Translations under genes and position numbers: made by a program
NCBI RefSeq assembly: GCF_020595125.1
Contig: NZ_JACNMS010000002.1
Span: 620,001 to 684,000 of the forward strand
Source: Jeotgalibacillus aurantiacus
GTDB taxonomy: Bacteria; Bacillota; Bacilli; Bacillales; Jeotgalibacillaceae
Reading direction: 5' to 3'
Length of the DNA stretch: 64,000 bases
Shown here: positions 41,131-51,885 of the stretch, piece after piece
Layout: each line of letters opens with the position of its first letter
Position numbering within the stretch: position 1 is the stretch's first letter
Notes under the pieces: generated by a model
Seen by the model: the letters and a program-made list of their open reading frames with translations, nothing else
Databases searched by the model: none
What the model was told of the DNA's origin: nothing

Positions 41131-41316
41131 ATGAAAAACGGTAACGGAATTTTTCTTTTTTTAGCGATTCTTGCTGTCGTTGCAATGTCTGCGATCGGGA
41201 TCGCGATTGCTGAGCGCAGCGTTACGGGCATTTTAATTTCTCTGGTTGTATTTATCATGATATTCGGACTTGGATTTAAAACAAAAAAGAAAATGCGGGA
41301 GCAGAGTGCTGAATAA
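41131..41316 (+). CDS. ylaF: YlaF-like small membrane protein (DUF5325)
   Basis: 61 residues. Two hydrophobic helices (FLFLAILAVVAMSAIGIAIA and GILISLVVFIMIFGLGF) and a basic, charged C-terminus. It matches YlaF in size, topology and position beside typA. ATG at 41131 after GAGGAGGATGACG; the longer frame has no ribosome site. Function unknown. Monocistronic and divergent from typA. Confidence 0.82.
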   Translation: MKNGNGIFLFLAILAVVAMSAIGIAIAERSVTGILISLVVFIMIFGLGFKTKKKMREQSAE

Positions 41317-41321
41317 CCGCA

Positions 41322-41362
41322 AAAAAAGAGACTGAACCAGTGGATGGTTCAGTCTTCTTTTA
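41322..41362. terminator. Bidirectional terminator ylaF/yktC
   Basis: AAAAGAGACTGAACCA-gtggat-GGTTCAGTCTTCTTTT. It overlaps the 3' end of yktC. Confidence 0.88.
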
Positions 41363-42173
41363 TTGTTTTATGATTAAAATATTTACTCAGATATTCAGTA
41401 TAAATTTCATCATGAAGGGTCGCATTACCGGCAAACACCGGAGAGCTGTCGATCAGATTCAGTGGGTGGTTTGACAGATCCGTCATCTTGCCCCCAACTT
41501 CCTCGATGATGACTTTTCCTCCCGCTACGTCCCAAGGCGCAAGACGCATGGTCATATATCCATCAATACCACCCGTCGCAATATATGCAAGCTCTAGGGC
41601 CGCTGAACCATAAGACCTTGTTCCACGTGCTTTTCTGACCAGCGGAGTAAACGCTTCGAACGGAATTCTTTCATGAGGAGCTACCCATGTAGCATTCAAT
41701 GCCAGAATTGATTCCTCAAGCTTCACCTCTTTTAACGGTGAGAGCTTCCTGTCATTTAAATAAGCTCCTTCTCCCTTTGAAGCCCAATATAATTCATCAT
41801 GAACCACATCATAAATATATCCGAGAACGCCTTCCCCTTCCTCGTACACGCCAATTGATATCGCAAAATTCCGCTGCTGATGAACAAAATTCATTGTTCC
41901 GTCGATTGGATCAATAATCCACACGGTACCATCAAGTGATGTAACCTGATCTCCAAAGCCCTCTTCACCGAGAATTTTATGATCTGGATACTTACCCTGT
42001 ATTTCTTTTACAAAAAAGCGTTCGATTTGTTTGTCCATATTCGTTACAAGATCGTTTGCATTACTTTTTGTTTCTATATTAAGAACGTCATCAAACGATT
42101 TAATAATGGTCTGACCGGCTTTTTTAATTAATTCCTTTGCAAAACGGTCCATTTCATTCCGGGTCTGATTCAT
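41349..42173 (-). CDS. yktC: Inositol monophosphatase family protein (YktC/SuhB-like)
   Basis: 274 residues. Metal-binding motifs: EEG (GEEGFGD), DPIDGTMNFVH (with the preceding VWII) and WDVAGGKVIIEEVGG. It dephosphorylates inositol phosphates or related sugar phosphates; the physiological substrate in Bacillus is uncertain. SD GGAGG nine nt before ATG. It lies between typA/ylaF and yktB/yktA, exactly as yktC in B. subtilis. Confidence 0.9.
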   Translation of the reverse strand: MNQTRNEMDRFAKELIKKAGQTIIKSFDDVLNIETKSNANDLVTNMDKQIERFFVKEIQGKYPDHKILGEEGFGDQVTSLDGTVWIIDPIDGTMNFVHQQRNFAISIGVYEEGEGVLGYIYDVVHDELYWASKGEGAYLNDRKLSPLKEVKLEESILALNATWVAPHERIPFEAFTPLVRKARGTRSYGSAALELAYIATGGIDGYMTMRLAPWDVAGGKVIIEEVGGKMTDLSNHPLNLIDSSPVFAGNATLHDEIYTEYLSKYFNHKTIKED

Positions 42174-42251
42174 AAAGGGGTACCTCCTGCCAATGATATC
42201 TTGCCTATACAGTAGCTGAATGACTGTCTCAAGGCAAGGAAAACGGCTAAA

Positions 42252-42307
42252 TTCAGCAAGGCTAAGACGAACGCTTTTGTAAAAGCGTTCGTCTTAGCCT
42301 TGCTGAA
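42252..42307. repeat. Perfect 27-bp inverted repeat
   Basis: Two perfect 27-bp arms (42252-42278 and 42281-42307) are separated by only GT. The arms begin TTCAGCAAGGCTAAGACG. No long T-run follows on either strand (TTTAGCCGTTTT on the minus strand). It lies 22 bp behind the small gene at 42329-42529 and may act as its terminator. Confidence 0.85.
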
Positions 42308-42328
42308 CAATAACATCCTTTAAGTTTT

Positions 42329-42529
42329 TCATGCGATAAAACCATTGAGATCGAGGAGTTCGCGACGGATGGAAAAGAGTTTATCTTTTGCCCGGTCCAT
42401 AGCTGCTCTGTCCTCATTTTCCATTGCTTCAAAAAGCACAGCCAGTTCGTAATCCAGTTCCATGCGAAGCACAGCCAGTCTTTCCTGTTTGTAGTCTCTT
42501 TTTCTTGTTACCTGGATGACCTGTTTCAT
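42329..42529 (-). CDS. Small helical protein, unknown
   Basis: 66 residues, very rich in charged residues and without hydrophobic segment; a helical hairpin is likely (ERLAVLRMELDYELAVLFEAM followed by a turn and DRAKDKLFSIRRELLDL). The ATG at 42529 is 9 nt after AGGAG; the ATG two codons earlier is too close to the site. I do not recognise the family. The context between yktC and yktB suggests a conserved Bacillales small gene such as B. subtilis ykzI, unproven. Confidence 0.65.
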   Translation of the reverse strand: MKQVIQVTRKRDYKQERLAVLRMELDYELAVLFEAMENEDRAAMDRAKDKLFSIRRELLDLNGFIA

Positions 42530-42726
42530 GCCCATGCACTCCTCTCTCTTTTTGATCTTCTTTACAGCATCTTATTCAGTACACTTCAGTTTATTCACGG
42601 TGAATGCCTGTGCTAGAATAAATTTAATCTTTGCCTGACAGGCTGGTCCGTTAATTTTATTATAGCCATAATTCAGACAACTCAAACTGCCAGTTTGTTT
42701 TTGGAGCATATAACGGAGGTTTTTTC

Positions 42727-43362
42727 ATGAAAACTGCATTCACAGAAAAAGAATTTGATGTCTTTCTTACTCCCGGTCTTGATGAAAGAATGGAGTTAAT
42801 AAGAGAACGTATTCAGCCTGTATTCAGATCACTCGGAGAAGAGCTGGTGCCATACCTGGAGCGGGAATTGGACGAAGAGCTTTATCTTCATATTGCTAAA
42901 CATGCCAGACGGTCTGTCAATCCGCCAAAGGATACGTGGATGGCCGTCTCACCTAATAAACGGGGCTACAAAAAATTACCGCACTTCCAGGTTGGATTAT
43001 GGGATGACCATCTGTTTATCTGGGTTGCATTTATTTATGAGCTTCCTGAAAAACAGAATATCGCGAGGGAAATGATTGAATCATTTGACCAGGTCGTAAA
43101 GATTTTACCTGAGGATGGATGGATTTCAGTAGATCACACGAAAAAAGAGGCGAAAAAAATAAGCGAAATGAATGAAGGAGATTTTCTTCACGTGCTTGAA
43201 CGGTTTGAAAACATTAAAAAAGCTGAGTTTCTTGCCGGGAGAAGAATTAACAAAGAGTCTGACATTGTGTCAGATCCTGATCAGCTCATTCCACTCATTA
43301 AAGAAACATTTAAAGAGCTGATTCCTTTGTACAAGCTTGCGCTGACTGCCCAGCAGAAATAA
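42727..43362 (+). CDS. yktB: YktB family protein (DUF1054)
   Basis: 211 residues, soluble. Conserved stretches HAKHARRSVNPP-like (here IAKHARRSVNPPKDTW), PHFQVGLWDDHLFIWVAFIYELP and WISVDHTKKEA define DUF1054. Function unknown. Start ATG after GGAGGTTTTTTC. Convergent with yktA, sharing a terminator, and beside yktC as in B. subtilis. Confidence 0.9.
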   Translation: MKTAFTEKEFDVFLTPGLDERMELIRERIQPVFRSLGEELVPYLERELDEELYLHIAKHARRSVNPPKDTWMAVSPNKRGYKKLPHFQVGLWDDHLFIWVAFIYELPEKQNIAREMIESFDQVVKILPEDGWISVDHTKKEAKKISEMNEGDFLHVLERFENIKKAEFLAGRRINKESDIVSDPDQLIPLIKETFKELIPLYKLALTAQQK

Positions 43363-43365
43363 ATA

Positions 43366-43424
43366 AAACGGCCGGTTACCCGGGACTCACATAAGTGAAC
43401 CCATGTAACCGGCCGCTTTTTATT
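43366..43424. terminator. Bidirectional terminator yktB/yktA
   Basis: CGGCCGGTTAC (43369-43379) and GTAACCGGCCG (43405-43415) with CTTTTTATTT behind; a smaller TCAC/GTGA hairpin lies inside. Confidence 0.88.
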
Positions 43425-43692
43425 TCATCGAAAAGTTTTGTCCCGCTTCCGTTTCACGGGCTTTTTTTTGAGCCCGGTAAATTGAGTAACCGCTCATTTC
43501 GCTAAATTCCCTGTCTATGGTTTTTTCTTCTGACTTTGAGGGAACAATCTCTTTAAACCGTCTGTAAAGGGTCATAAAGTCATCACGGTTGACCGATTTC
43601 TCGTAAGCTCTTTCCACTGCTCCATAAAACTTAACAGCGTCAACGATCTCCTCTGTCGACCAATCCATTGAAATAGGGTATTGATATTCCAT
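43420..43692 (-). CDS. yktA: YktA family protein (UPF0223)
   Basis: 90 residues, soluble and helical. The N-terminus [21 protein letters not shown] and the motif [14 protein letters not shown] define UPF0223 (YktA). Function unknown. Start ATG behind AGGAAG. The next gene, speA, is divergent; their starts are ~118 bp apart. Confidence 0.9.
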   Translation of the reverse strand: MEYQYPISMDWSTEEIVDAVKFYGAVERAYEKSVNRDDFMTLYRRFKEIVPSKSEEKTIDREFSEMSGYSIYRAQKKARETEAGQNFSMK

Positions 43693-43730
43693 TTTTCACG
43701 CTTCCTTTCAAAAACACCCGCAGAGATTTA

Positions 43731-43759
43731 TTTTCATTTACTGCAGGAAATGCTATAAT
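43731..43759 (+). promoter_or_regulatory. Promoter of speA
   Basis: -35 TTTTCA (43731-43736), 17-bp spacer, -10 TATAAT (43754-43759) with extended TGc before it; predicted start near 43766. Confidence 0.72.
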
Positions 43760-43809
43760 TCTTCTGTTGTCTATAAGGTAACAATACCCTTAATGAGGTG
43801 AATATTCAA

Positions 43810-45330
43810 TTGTCTAGCACACCTTCATCACTATTAAATGTACTTCGTGAAGACCGTACACTGACACAGTATGATACGCCGCTCTTTACAGGACTGAAAA
43901 AGCATAGTGAACGAAATCCAGTACAATTTCATATTCCAGGCCATAAAAAAGGTGCAGGCATGGATTCGGAGTTCAGAGAATTTGCTGGAGATAATATATT
44001 ATCAATTGATTTAATTAATATTGCACCACTTGATGATCTGCATCAGCCAAAGGCGATGATTAAAGACGCACAGGACCTTGCTGCCAAAGCATTCGGTGCT
44101 GACCATACATTCTTTTCTGTTCAGGGAACATCAGGCGCAATTATGACGATGGTCATGAGCGTATGTGGTCCCGGCGAAAAAATCATTGTTCCACGAAATG
44201 TTCATAAATCGGTGATGTCCGCGATTGTTTTTTGCGGTGCGATCCCGGTGTTTGTTCATCCGGAAGTAGATAAAGAACTTGGTATCTCTCACGGTATTAC
44301 ACCTGAGTCCGTTTCACACGCACTCGAACAGCACCCTGATGCAAAGGGTGTACTGGTGATTAACCCGACTTATTTCGGGATCGCAGCGGACCTGCGTGAA
44401 ATCGTGAAAATAGCACATGCAAACCACGTTCCGGTTCTCGTTGATGAAGCACACGGTGTCCATATTCATTTCCATGATGAACTTCCTGTTTCAGCCATGC
44501 AGGCGGGAGCAGATATGGCTGCAACAAGCGTTCATAAACTTGGCGGGTCCATGACACAAAGTTCTGTTTTGAATGTAAAGGAAGGGCTTGTTTCTTCTAA
44601 AAGAGTTCAAACGATCTTAAGCATGCTGACAACCACTTCCACCTCCTATCCCCTTCTTGCTTCTCTGGATACAGCGAGAAGACAGCTGGCTACGGAAGGA
44701 AAAGAGCTGATTGATCAGACAATCAGACTTGCTGAGTCTATTAGAGAAAGATTATCCGGCATCGAACAGATCCGCTGCATCGGGAAAGAAATTCTCGGTA
44801 CACCCGCAACGTTCGATTACGATCCGACAAAGATCATTATTTCTATTAAAGAGCTTGGTATCACAGGCTATCAGGCAGAGCTCTGGCTGCGAAAGAATTT
44901 TAATCTCGAAGTTGAGCTTTCTGACCTGTATAACATTTTATGTATCGTGACGCCTGGAGATACGGAGCATGAAGCGTCTATTCTGATCGAAGCCATGCAT
45001 GCACTGTCGATTGAATACAGACACGGTAAAGACTTTGATATCCCTGAAGTGATGCTTCCCGATATTCCACTGCTGGCACTCAGTCCACGTGATGCTTTTT
45101 ATTCTGAAACAGAGCTCTTACCTATAGAAGAGACTGCCGGCAGAATATGTGCTGAATTTATTATGGTCTATCCTCCAGGAATCCCGATTTTTATTCCGGG
45201 TGAAATTATTACGGAGGAAAACCTGAATTATATCCATGAAAATATAGCAGCAGGACTTCCTGTACAGGGTCCTGAAGATGAAACACTTAAAAAACTGCGC
45301 GTCATTAAAGAACATCGCGCTATTAAATAG
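43810..45330 (+). CDS. speA: Arginine decarboxylase (SpeA type, Orn/Lys/Arg decarboxylase family)
   Basis: 506 residues, fold-type I PLP enzyme. Signatures: PVQFHIPGHKKGAGMD, FFSVQGTSGAIMTM, VDEAHGVHIHF (PLP aspartate) and SVHKLGGSMTQSS with the PLP lysine near residue 243; the usual C-terminal domain follows. In B. subtilis the homologue makes agmatine from arginine for polyamine synthesis. The start is probably the TTG at 43810, 8 nt after GAGGTGA; a GTG at 43798 lies inside that site. Terminator follows directly. Activity on lysine or ornithine cannot be excluded by sequence. Confidence 0.93.
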   Translation: MSSTPSSLLNVLREDRTLTQYDTPLFTGLKKHSERNPVQFHIPGHKKGAGMDSEFREFAGDNILSIDLINIAPLDDLHQPKAMIKDAQDLAAKAFGADHTFFSVQGTSGAIMTMVMSVCGPGEKIIVPRNVHKSVMSAIVFCGAIPVFVHPEVDKELGISHGITPESVSHALEQHPDAKGVLVINPTYFGIAADLREIVKIAHANHVPVLVDEAHGVHIHFHDELPVSAMQAGADMAATSVHKLGGSMTQSSVLNVKEGLVSSKRVQTILSMLTTTSTSYPLLASLDTARRQLATEGKELIDQTIRLAESIRERLSGIEQIRCIGKEILGTPATFDYDPTKIIISIKELGITGYQAELWLRKNFNLEVELSDLYNILCIVTPGDTEHEASILIEAMHALSIEYRHGKDFDIPEVMLPDIPLLALSPRDAFYSETELLPIEETAGRICAEFIMVYPPGIPIFIPGEIITEENLNYIHENIAAGLPVQGPEDETLKKLRVIKEHRAIK

Positions 45331-45335
45331 AAAAC

Positions 45336-45372
45336 AAAAAGAGACTGACATTTTTTCATCAGTCTCTTTTTC
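45336..45372 (+). terminator. Terminator of speA
   Basis: AAAAAGAGACTGA-cattttttca-TCAGTCTCTTTTT. Confidence 0.9.
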
Positions 45373-45442
45373 CCCTTTTTATTCATGACGGACACTTAAT
45401 TGCGTCGCTAAGCCGTTTCACTTACTCCCATCCCCATATGTT

Positions 45443-45456
45443 TGTAAGCGCTTCCC
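45443..45456. promoter_or_regulatory. cre-like CcpA site (candidate)
   Basis: TGTAAGCGCTTCCC matches TGWAARCGNTWNCW at 13 of 14 positions. It lies between the 3' ends of two convergent genes, so a role is not obvious. Confidence 0.3.
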
Positions 45457-45497
45457 TGCTATTTTAACCCAAATACCTGAAAGATACAACAGCTTTT

Positions 45498-46349
45498 TTA
45501 GCGGTCAATCCCTTTAATTAACACAGGGTCCACAATGTCATATCCTTTTCCGCGAAGTCCATCCACGATACCGGGTAACGCTTCATTCGTCCATTCCCGA
45601 TCATGCATCAGCAGGTTCGCTCCGTTTGTCAGAAATTCTGTATTGACCATGATATCCTGTAAAGCGGCTGCATGTTGATAATCCGCTTCCCAATCATATC
45701 CGTAAGTCCAATTCATCAGCACCATACCTTCTTGTGCAGCCAATTGTTCACTGAAGTCAGTATTGGCACCAAACGGAGCCCTGAAAAAGACAGGACGTTC
45801 CCCAATAATTTCTTCAACGCGATCACTTAATGATACGATCTCTTCACGCTGTTCCTCTTCTGTAAGATCTCTCAGATTCGGGTGGGAATATGTATGATTA
45901 CCGATCGGGAAACCAAGTTCATGAATTTCCTTCAGCATCGCTTCCTCTTCCGGCGTATCAAGAAAATGCCCATTTACAAAAAAGATAGCAGGTGCGTCTT
46001 TCTCTTTTAACGTATGAGCCATTTCAACTGCATACTGATCAGGTGCATCATCAATCGTTAAAAGAACGACGTTGGATGGCGCATCACTTAAAGGTTCTAC
46101 AGTCCAGATCGCTGGATTGATCTCATATTGAGGTTCAGTCATTTCCGGTTCTTCCTGTAAAGCTTCTGTTTCTTCAGGAGCTTGTTCTGTCTGCTCCGTT
46201 TGTTCCCCGGCAGATTCGACGTCTTCTGTCTGCACTGTTTCGAGTGCTTCTTCGGATGTGTTTGTTTCTTCTGTTGTGCTTGCTTCTTCTGAACTGCAGG
46301 CTGCTGTGAGCAGAACTGCCGTTACGGCTGCAGGGACTAAATATTTCAA
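45498..46349 (-). CDS. Polysaccharide deacetylase lipoprotein
   Basis: 283 residues. Lipoprotein signal with TAACSS lipobox, then a ~60-residue Thr/Glu/Gln-rich spacer that reaches out from the membrane, then a NodB-type carbohydrate esterase domain. The domain has TIDDAPD (catalytic base Asp and metal Asp), the zinc-ligand pair in GNHTYSHPNL, RAPFGAN, and a late LLMHDRE histidine. It probably deacetylates cell-wall glycans. TTG at 46349 is 6 nt after AAAGGTGAGG; a GTG within that site is rejected. It lies convergent to speA. Confidence 0.88.
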   Translation of the reverse strand: MKYLVPAAVTAVLLTAACSSEEASTTEETNTSEEALETVQTEDVESAGEQTEQTEQAPEETEALQEEPEMTEPQYEINPAIWTVEPLSDAPSNVVLLTIDDAPDQYAVEMAHTLKEKDAPAIFFVNGHFLDTPEEEAMLKEIHELGFPIGNHTYSHPNLRDLTEEEQREEIVSLSDRVEEIIGERPVFFRAPFGANTDFSEQLAAQEGMVLMNWTYGYDWEADYQHAAALQDIMVNTEFLTNGANLLMHDREWTNEALPGIVDGLRGKGYDIVDPVLIKGIDR

Positions 46350-46439
46350 CTGTAACCTCACCTTTCCAATATGTATAACCCAAGTGTAGCATAGATTTTA
46401 CTTTCATTTCCGGTGGAATTTAATTCAGTCTAAAAAGTC

Positions 46440-46550
46440 GGGCTGTGCCTATCCTACGCTTTCCGTGGCCGGGCGGTGAACCCCTTGTGCTCCGCACAAT
46501 GGTTTCACCTGACCCTTTCCGCCACAGGAGTCTTCGGATAGGCCCAGCCC
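46440..46550. repeat. Family A palindromic repeat (subtype II)
   Basis: Arms GGGCTGTGCCTATCC (46440-46454) and GGATAGGCCCAGCCC (46536-46550), one mismatch. Inner stem TTGTGC-tcc-GCACAA. The next stem level is GGGCGGTGAA/TTTCACCTGACCC. It lies in the 408-bp gap between the deacetylase and lpdA. Confidence 0.85.
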
Positions 46551-46609
46551 TTGTTGTTATTAATATACTTCCTTGTTGAATTATCGAACTAGATGACGGG
46601 AAGTTTGTA

Positions 46610-46653
46610 CGTCCCCGCCCGTCGGAGCTAGACAAAGGAAAGCGAAGGGGACG
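46610..46653. repeat. Short form of the palindromic repeat (mini-element)
   Basis: CGTCCCC (46610-46616) and GGGGACG (46647-46653) enclose, in reverse orientation, CTTCGCTTTCCTTTGTCTAG. This is the same left-end junction as in the elements at 7.65 and 20.68 kb. Confidence 0.6.
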
Positions 46654-46712
46654 ACCGAACCGGTTATTCTTCGGACACTTATAATTACGCATTATCTTCA
46701 TTGAAGAGATAT

Positions 46713-46752
46713 TAAAAACGGGACAACCCGTGTAAGGGTTGTCCCGCTGGTG
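46713..46752 (-). terminator. Terminator of the pdh operon
   Basis: CGGGACAACCC-gtgtaa-GGGTTGTCCCG; on the minus strand TTTTTAATATC follows the stem. Directly behind the lpdA stop. Confidence 0.9.
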
Positions 46753-46757
46753 TTACA

Positions 46758-48167
46758 TTATTTTACGATGTGGATTGGTGTTCCAAGGGCTACTTCTGCA
46801 GCTTCCATTGAAATTTCACCTAATGTCGGGTGAGCGTGGATTGTCATTGCAACGTCTTCAGCTGTCATGCCAGCTTCGATTGCAAGACCAAGCTCTGCGA
46901 TAATATCAGAAGCACCGTCACCGGCAATTTGAGCACCGATGATCAGGCCGTCTTCCTTGCGTGTCACAAGCTTAACGAAACCTTCAGTCTGGTTAAGTGC
47001 AAGTGCACGTCCGTTTGCAGCGAATGGGAATTTTGAAGCTACTACTTCAATGCCTTCTTCTTTCGCCTGAGCTTCGTTGTATCCGACTGTTGCCAGTTCA
47101 GGATCCGTGAAGCATACTGCAGGGATTGCAAGGTAGTCAACTTCAGACTTCTCGCCGCCGATTACCTCAGCTGCCACTTTACCTTCGTAAGAAGCTTTGT
47201 GAGCAAGAGGTGGTCCGTCTACGATATCTCCGATTGCGAAGATATTGTCAACGCTTGTACGGCACTGCTTGTCAGTTTTGATTACGCCACGGTCAGACAT
47301 TTCAATACCAAGCTGATCAAGACCGATTTCATCTGTGTTTGGACGGCGTCCTACTGTTACAAGAACGTATTCAGCGTCTACAGATACTTCTTCACCTTTC
47401 GCTTCGTACTTAACCGTTACGCCGCTGTCTGTTTCTTCAACGCCTTTAGCCATTGCTTTTGTAATGACATTAACGCCTTTTTTCTTAAGTCCTTTTTTAA
47501 CAATCGTTGTCATCTGCTTTTCGAATCCGCCAAGGATATCGTCAGCACCTTCAAGAATTGTTACTTCAGTACCCATGTTTGCATAGGCTGAACCAAGCTC
47601 AGTTCCAATGTATCCTCCACCGATGACAACAAGGCTCTTAGGAATATCCTTAAGCGCAAGTGCACCTGTAGAATCAAGAACGCGGTCTGAGAACTTGAAA
47701 GATGGGATTTCGATTGGACGCGATCCTGTTGCAATGATCGCATTTTTGAATTTGTACGTCTGAGCAGAGCTGTCATCCATTACGCGAACTGTTTCGTTAT
47801 CAACGAAGTAAGCTTCGCCGCGTACGATTTCAACTTTGTTTCCTTTAAGAAGTCCTTCAACTCCACCAGTAAGCTTTTTCACTACACCGGCTTTCCATTC
47901 CTGAGCCTTCTCAAAGTTAATTTTAACGTTCTCAGCAACGATACCCATATCGTCTGAATGCTGAGCCTGCTCATAACGGTGACCGATTGTGATCAGCGCT
48001 TTTGATGGGATACAGCCGACATTTAAGCAAACACCGCCAAGGTTTTCTTTCTCGACGATTGTCACTTTTTGTCCAAGCTGAGCTGCACGGATTGCAGCTA
48101 CATATCCTCCGGGACCTGATCCAATGACGAGAGTATCTGTTTCAATAGGGAAATCTCCAACTACCAT
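46758..48167 (-). CDS. pdhD: Dihydrolipoamide dehydrogenase (PDH E3)
   Basis: 469 residues. FAD motif [12 protein letters not shown] at the N-terminus, redox-active disulfide [16 protein letters not shown] motif [16 protein letters not shown] second site ([10 protein letters not shown]) and C-terminal HAHPTLGE with the catalytic His-Glu pair. It reoxidises the lipoyl groups of E2 with NAD+. It also serves other 2-oxoacid dehydrogenases. Last gene of pdhABCD, 4 bp after pdhC. Confidence 0.97.
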   Translation of the reverse strand: MVVGDFPIETDTLVIGSGPGGYVAAIRAAQLGQKVTIVEKENLGGVCLNVGCIPSKALITIGHRYEQAQHSDDMGIVAENVKINFEKAQEWKAGVVKKLTGGVEGLLKGNKVEIVRGEAYFVDNETVRVMDDSSAQTYKFKNAIIATGSRPIEIPSFKFSDRVLDSTGALALKDIPKSLVVIGGGYIGTELGSAYANMGTEVTILEGADDILGGFEKQMTTIVKKGLKKKGVNVITKAMAKGVEETDSGVTVKYEAKGEEVSVDAEYVLVTVGRRPNTDEIGLDQLGIEMSDRGVIKTDKQCRTSVDNIFAIGDIVDGPPLAHKASYEGKVAAEVIGGEKSEVDYLAIPAVCFTDPELATVGYNEAQAKEEGIEVVASKFPFAANGRALALNQTEGFVKLVTRKEDGLIIGAQIAGDGASDIIAELGLAIEAGMTAEDVAMTIHAHPTLGEISMEAAEVALGTPIHIVK

Positions 48168-48171
48168 GGTT

Positions 48172-49506
48172 TTACGCCTCCATTAGTAAAAGTTCTGGAT
48201 CGTTCAATAAACGTTTGATGTGGTTCAACGCATTTTGAGCCGTTGCACCATCAATCATACGGTGATCGAAGCTCAATGATAATGCTAACACAGGAGCGGC
48301 TACAATTTCACCATTTTTTACAACAGGTTTTTCCGCAATTCGACCAATTCCGAGGATTGCAACCTCAGGATGGTTGATAACCGGTGTAAACCACTGGCCT
48401 CCGGCAGATCCGATATTTGTGATTGTGCATGATGCACCTTTCATTTCATCACCGGACAATTTACCGTCACGCGCTTTACCAGCGAGCTGGTTGATTTCAT
48501 CAGAAATACCAAATACAGATTTGCGATCAGCATTTTTAACAACTGGTACAACAAGACCTTTTTCAGTGTCTGCAGCGATACCGATGTTGTAGTAGTGCTT
48601 CTGAATGATTTCCTGTGCTTCATCATCAAGTGATGTGTTCAGTACAGGGTACTCACGCAATGCAGAAACAAGTGCTTTTACCACGTATGGAAGGAATGTC
48701 AGCTTGATGTCTTTTTCAAGCGCGATTTCCTTGAACTTCTTACGATGTGCAACAAGCTTCTCAACATCTACTTCATCCATAAGTGTTACGTGAGGGGCAG
48801 TGTGCTTAGAGTTAACCATTGCCTTAGCAATTGCTTTTCTCATTCCGCTCATCTTCTCACGTGTTTCAGGGAAGTCACCTTCAGGTACAGAAGGAGTTGA
48901 TTTCGCTGCTTTTTCTTCTTTTTGCTCAGCAGGCTTGTCTTCAGACTTCGCTTCTGCCGGTGCAGCAGTATCACCTTTCAAATAAGAATCGATATCTTCT
49001 TTTGTGATACGGCCATTTTTACCTGAACCTGATACGTAGCGGATATCCACATCGTTATCTCGTGCATATTTACGCACAGAAGGCATTGCAATAATGCGAC
49101 GGTCTGGATCTACGTCTTCAGCAGGTTTTGCTTCAGCAGCAGGCTCTGATTTTTCCTCTGCAGGCTTATCTTCTGTCTTTTCTTCCTGCTTAGGCTCTTC
49201 TTTTTTCGGCTCTTCCTTCTTATCGTCATCATCACTGTCAGAACCTTTGAATTTAAGGTCCTCATAACCAGGCGCGTCAAATTTGATGAGCGTGTCGCCT
49301 ACTACCGCAACGCTTCCTTCTTCAACAAGAATTTCTTCTACTGTTCCTGCAACAGGAGAAGGAATCTCAACTACCGCTTTATCGTTTTGCACTTCACAAA
49401 GTACATCGTCTTCTTCTACCTTGTCTCCGACAGCAATGAACCATTTTACAATTTCACCTTCGTGAATTCCTTCACCAATATCAGGTAATTTAAATTCAAA
49501 TGACAA
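48172..49506 (-). CDS. pdhC: Dihydrolipoamide acetyltransferase (PDH E2)
   Basis: 444 residues. One lipoyl domain (1-~80, lipoyl Lys in QNDKAVVEI), an acidic Lys/Glu/Ala-rich linker (~88-125), a peripheral subunit-binding domain ([33 protein letters not shown]), a second flexible linker and the catalytic domain with HRMIDGA. It forms the core of the complex and transfers the acetyl group to CoA. TTG at 49506 with GGAGG nine nt upstream gives the family start [13 protein letters not shown]; the longer frame has no site. Preceded by an intercistronic hairpin. Confidence 0.96.
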   Translation of the reverse strand: MSFEFKLPDIGEGIHEGEIVKWFIAVGDKVEEDDVLCEVQNDKAVVEIPSPVAGTVEEILVEEGSVAVVGDTLIKFDAPGYEDLKFKGSDSDDDDKKEEPKKEEPKQEEKTEDKPAEEKSEPAAEAKPAEDVDPDRRIIAMPSVRKYARDNDVDIRYVSGSGKNGRITKEDIDSYLKGDTAAPAEAKSEDKPAEQKEEKAAKSTPSVPEGDFPETREKMSGMRKAIAKAMVNSKHTAPHVTLMDEVDVEKLVAHRKKFKEIALEKDIKLTFLPYVVKALVSALREYPVLNTSLDDEAQEIIQKHYYNIGIAADTEKGLVVPVVKNADRKSVFGISDEINQLAGKARDGKLSGDEMKGASCTITNIGSAGGQWFTPVINHPEVAILGIGRIAEKPVVKNGEIVAAPVLALSLSFDHRMIDGATAQNALNHIKRLLNDPELLLMEA

Positions 49507-49587
49507 TGTCTTCAACCTCCTGCTTAAATTAATTTTTAAATGTATATCGCAGATCACACGTTGGTGATCATTTCTTTATGGAAAGGG

Positions 49588-49612
49588 AAAACGGAGAATG
49601 GATCTCCGTTTC
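49588..49612 (-). other. Intercistronic hairpin between pdhB and pdhC
   Basis: AACGGAGA-atgga-TCTCCGTT; on the minus strand TTCCC follows, so it is not a strong terminator. It may affect mRNA stability or the amount of pdhC-D transcript. Confidence 0.55.
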
Positions 49613-49614
49613 AA

Positions 49615-50592
49615 TTAAAACTCAAGTACTTTTTTAGCTGTAGCTACTACATCTTTAACGTTTGGAAGCCATACTGATTCAGCCTGAGAGAATGGGAACA
49701 CAGTATCTGCTGCTGCTACGCGCAGAACAGGTGCTTCAAGGCTTAAAATGGCACGGTCGTTGATTTCAGCTACAACGCTTGCTGCAATACCAGCCTGCTT
49801 TTGTGCTTCCTGAACCACGATTGCACGGTTTGTTTTTTCAACAGACTTGATGATTGTTTCGATATCAAGCGGCTGAATCGTACGAAGGTCAATAACTTCA
49901 ACTGAGTGACCATCTTTTTCAAGCTGCTCAGCTGCTTTCAATGATTCGTGAACCATTGCACCGTACGTTACGATTGTAAGGTCAGTACCTTCGCGCTTAA
50001 CATCCGCTTTTCCGATTTCGATTGTGTACTCTTCTTCAGGTACATCTTCACGGAATGAACGGTAAAGCTTCATGTGCTCAAGGAAGATAACCGGATCGTT
50101 GTCGCGGATTGCAGAGATCAGAAGTCCTTTTGCATCCGTTGGCGTTGAAGGAATAACTACCTTCAGACCAGGCTGCTGAGCCATCAGACCTTCAAGGCTG
50201 TCTGCGTGAAGCTCAGGCGTGTGTACGCCTCCTCCAAATGGAGAACGGATTGTGATTGGAGAGCTGTATTTGCCGCCGCTGCGGTAGCGCATACGTGCCA
50301 TCTGACCGCTCACTGCATCCATTACTTCGAATACGAATCCGAAGAACTGGATTTCAGGAACTGGGCGGTAGCCTTCTAATGCAAGTCCGATTGCAAGGCC
50401 GCCGATACCTGATTCTGCAAGAGGTGTATCGAATACACGATCTTCCCCGAATTCTTTCTGAAGACCTTCAGTCGCACGGAATACGCCTCCGTTTAAACCA
50501 ACGTCCTCACCAAACACAAGTACATTTTCATCATTTTTCAGTTCTGTGCGGAGAGCGTCTGTGATCGCCTGAATCATCGTCATTTGTGCCAT
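49615..50592 (-). CDS. pdhB: Pyruvate dehydrogenase E1 beta subunit
   Basis: 325 residues. Very close to Bacillus PdhB throughout ([18 protein letters not shown] start; [50 protein letters not shown]). With PdhA it forms the ThDP-dependent E1 that decarboxylates pyruvate and acetylates lipoyl-E2. ATG at 50592; an alternative ATG is three codons later. Three bp after pdhA. Confidence 0.97.
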   Translation of the reverse strand: MAQMTMIQAITDALRTELKNDENVLVFGEDVGLNGGVFRATEGLQKEFGEDRVFDTPLAESGIGGLAIGLALEGYRPVPEIQFFGFVFEVMDAVSGQMARMRYRSGGKYSSPITIRSPFGGGVHTPELHADSLEGLMAQQPGLKVVIPSTPTDAKGLLISAIRDNDPVIFLEHMKLYRSFREDVPEEEYTIEIGKADVKREGTDLTIVTYGAMVHESLKAAEQLEKDGHSVEVIDLRTIQPLDIETIIKSVEKTNRAIVVQEAQKQAGIAASVVAEINDRAILSLEAPVLRVAAADTVFPFSQAESVWLPNVKDVVATAKKVLEF

Positions 50593-50595
50593 GGC

Positions 50596-51708
<1,113 letters not shown>

Positions 51709-51885
51709 TCAGTCCACCTATCCTTTCGGGTTTGTTTGATCTTTCGTGCCAGGCGTTTCGCCAAAAAACACAATTACTTTTTATTTTTCCACAAATCAGG
51801 CCGCAGAAAACCTAAACGGTTAAATTTGTTCCTCTGTACTATTTTACGCCTGATTCGGAGTAATACAACTTAACTCACGATTTAA

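Noticed and set aside
46420-46701. 93-codon open frame on the minus strand before lpdA
   Set aside because: It is built from one full and one short palindromic repeat, read through by chance.
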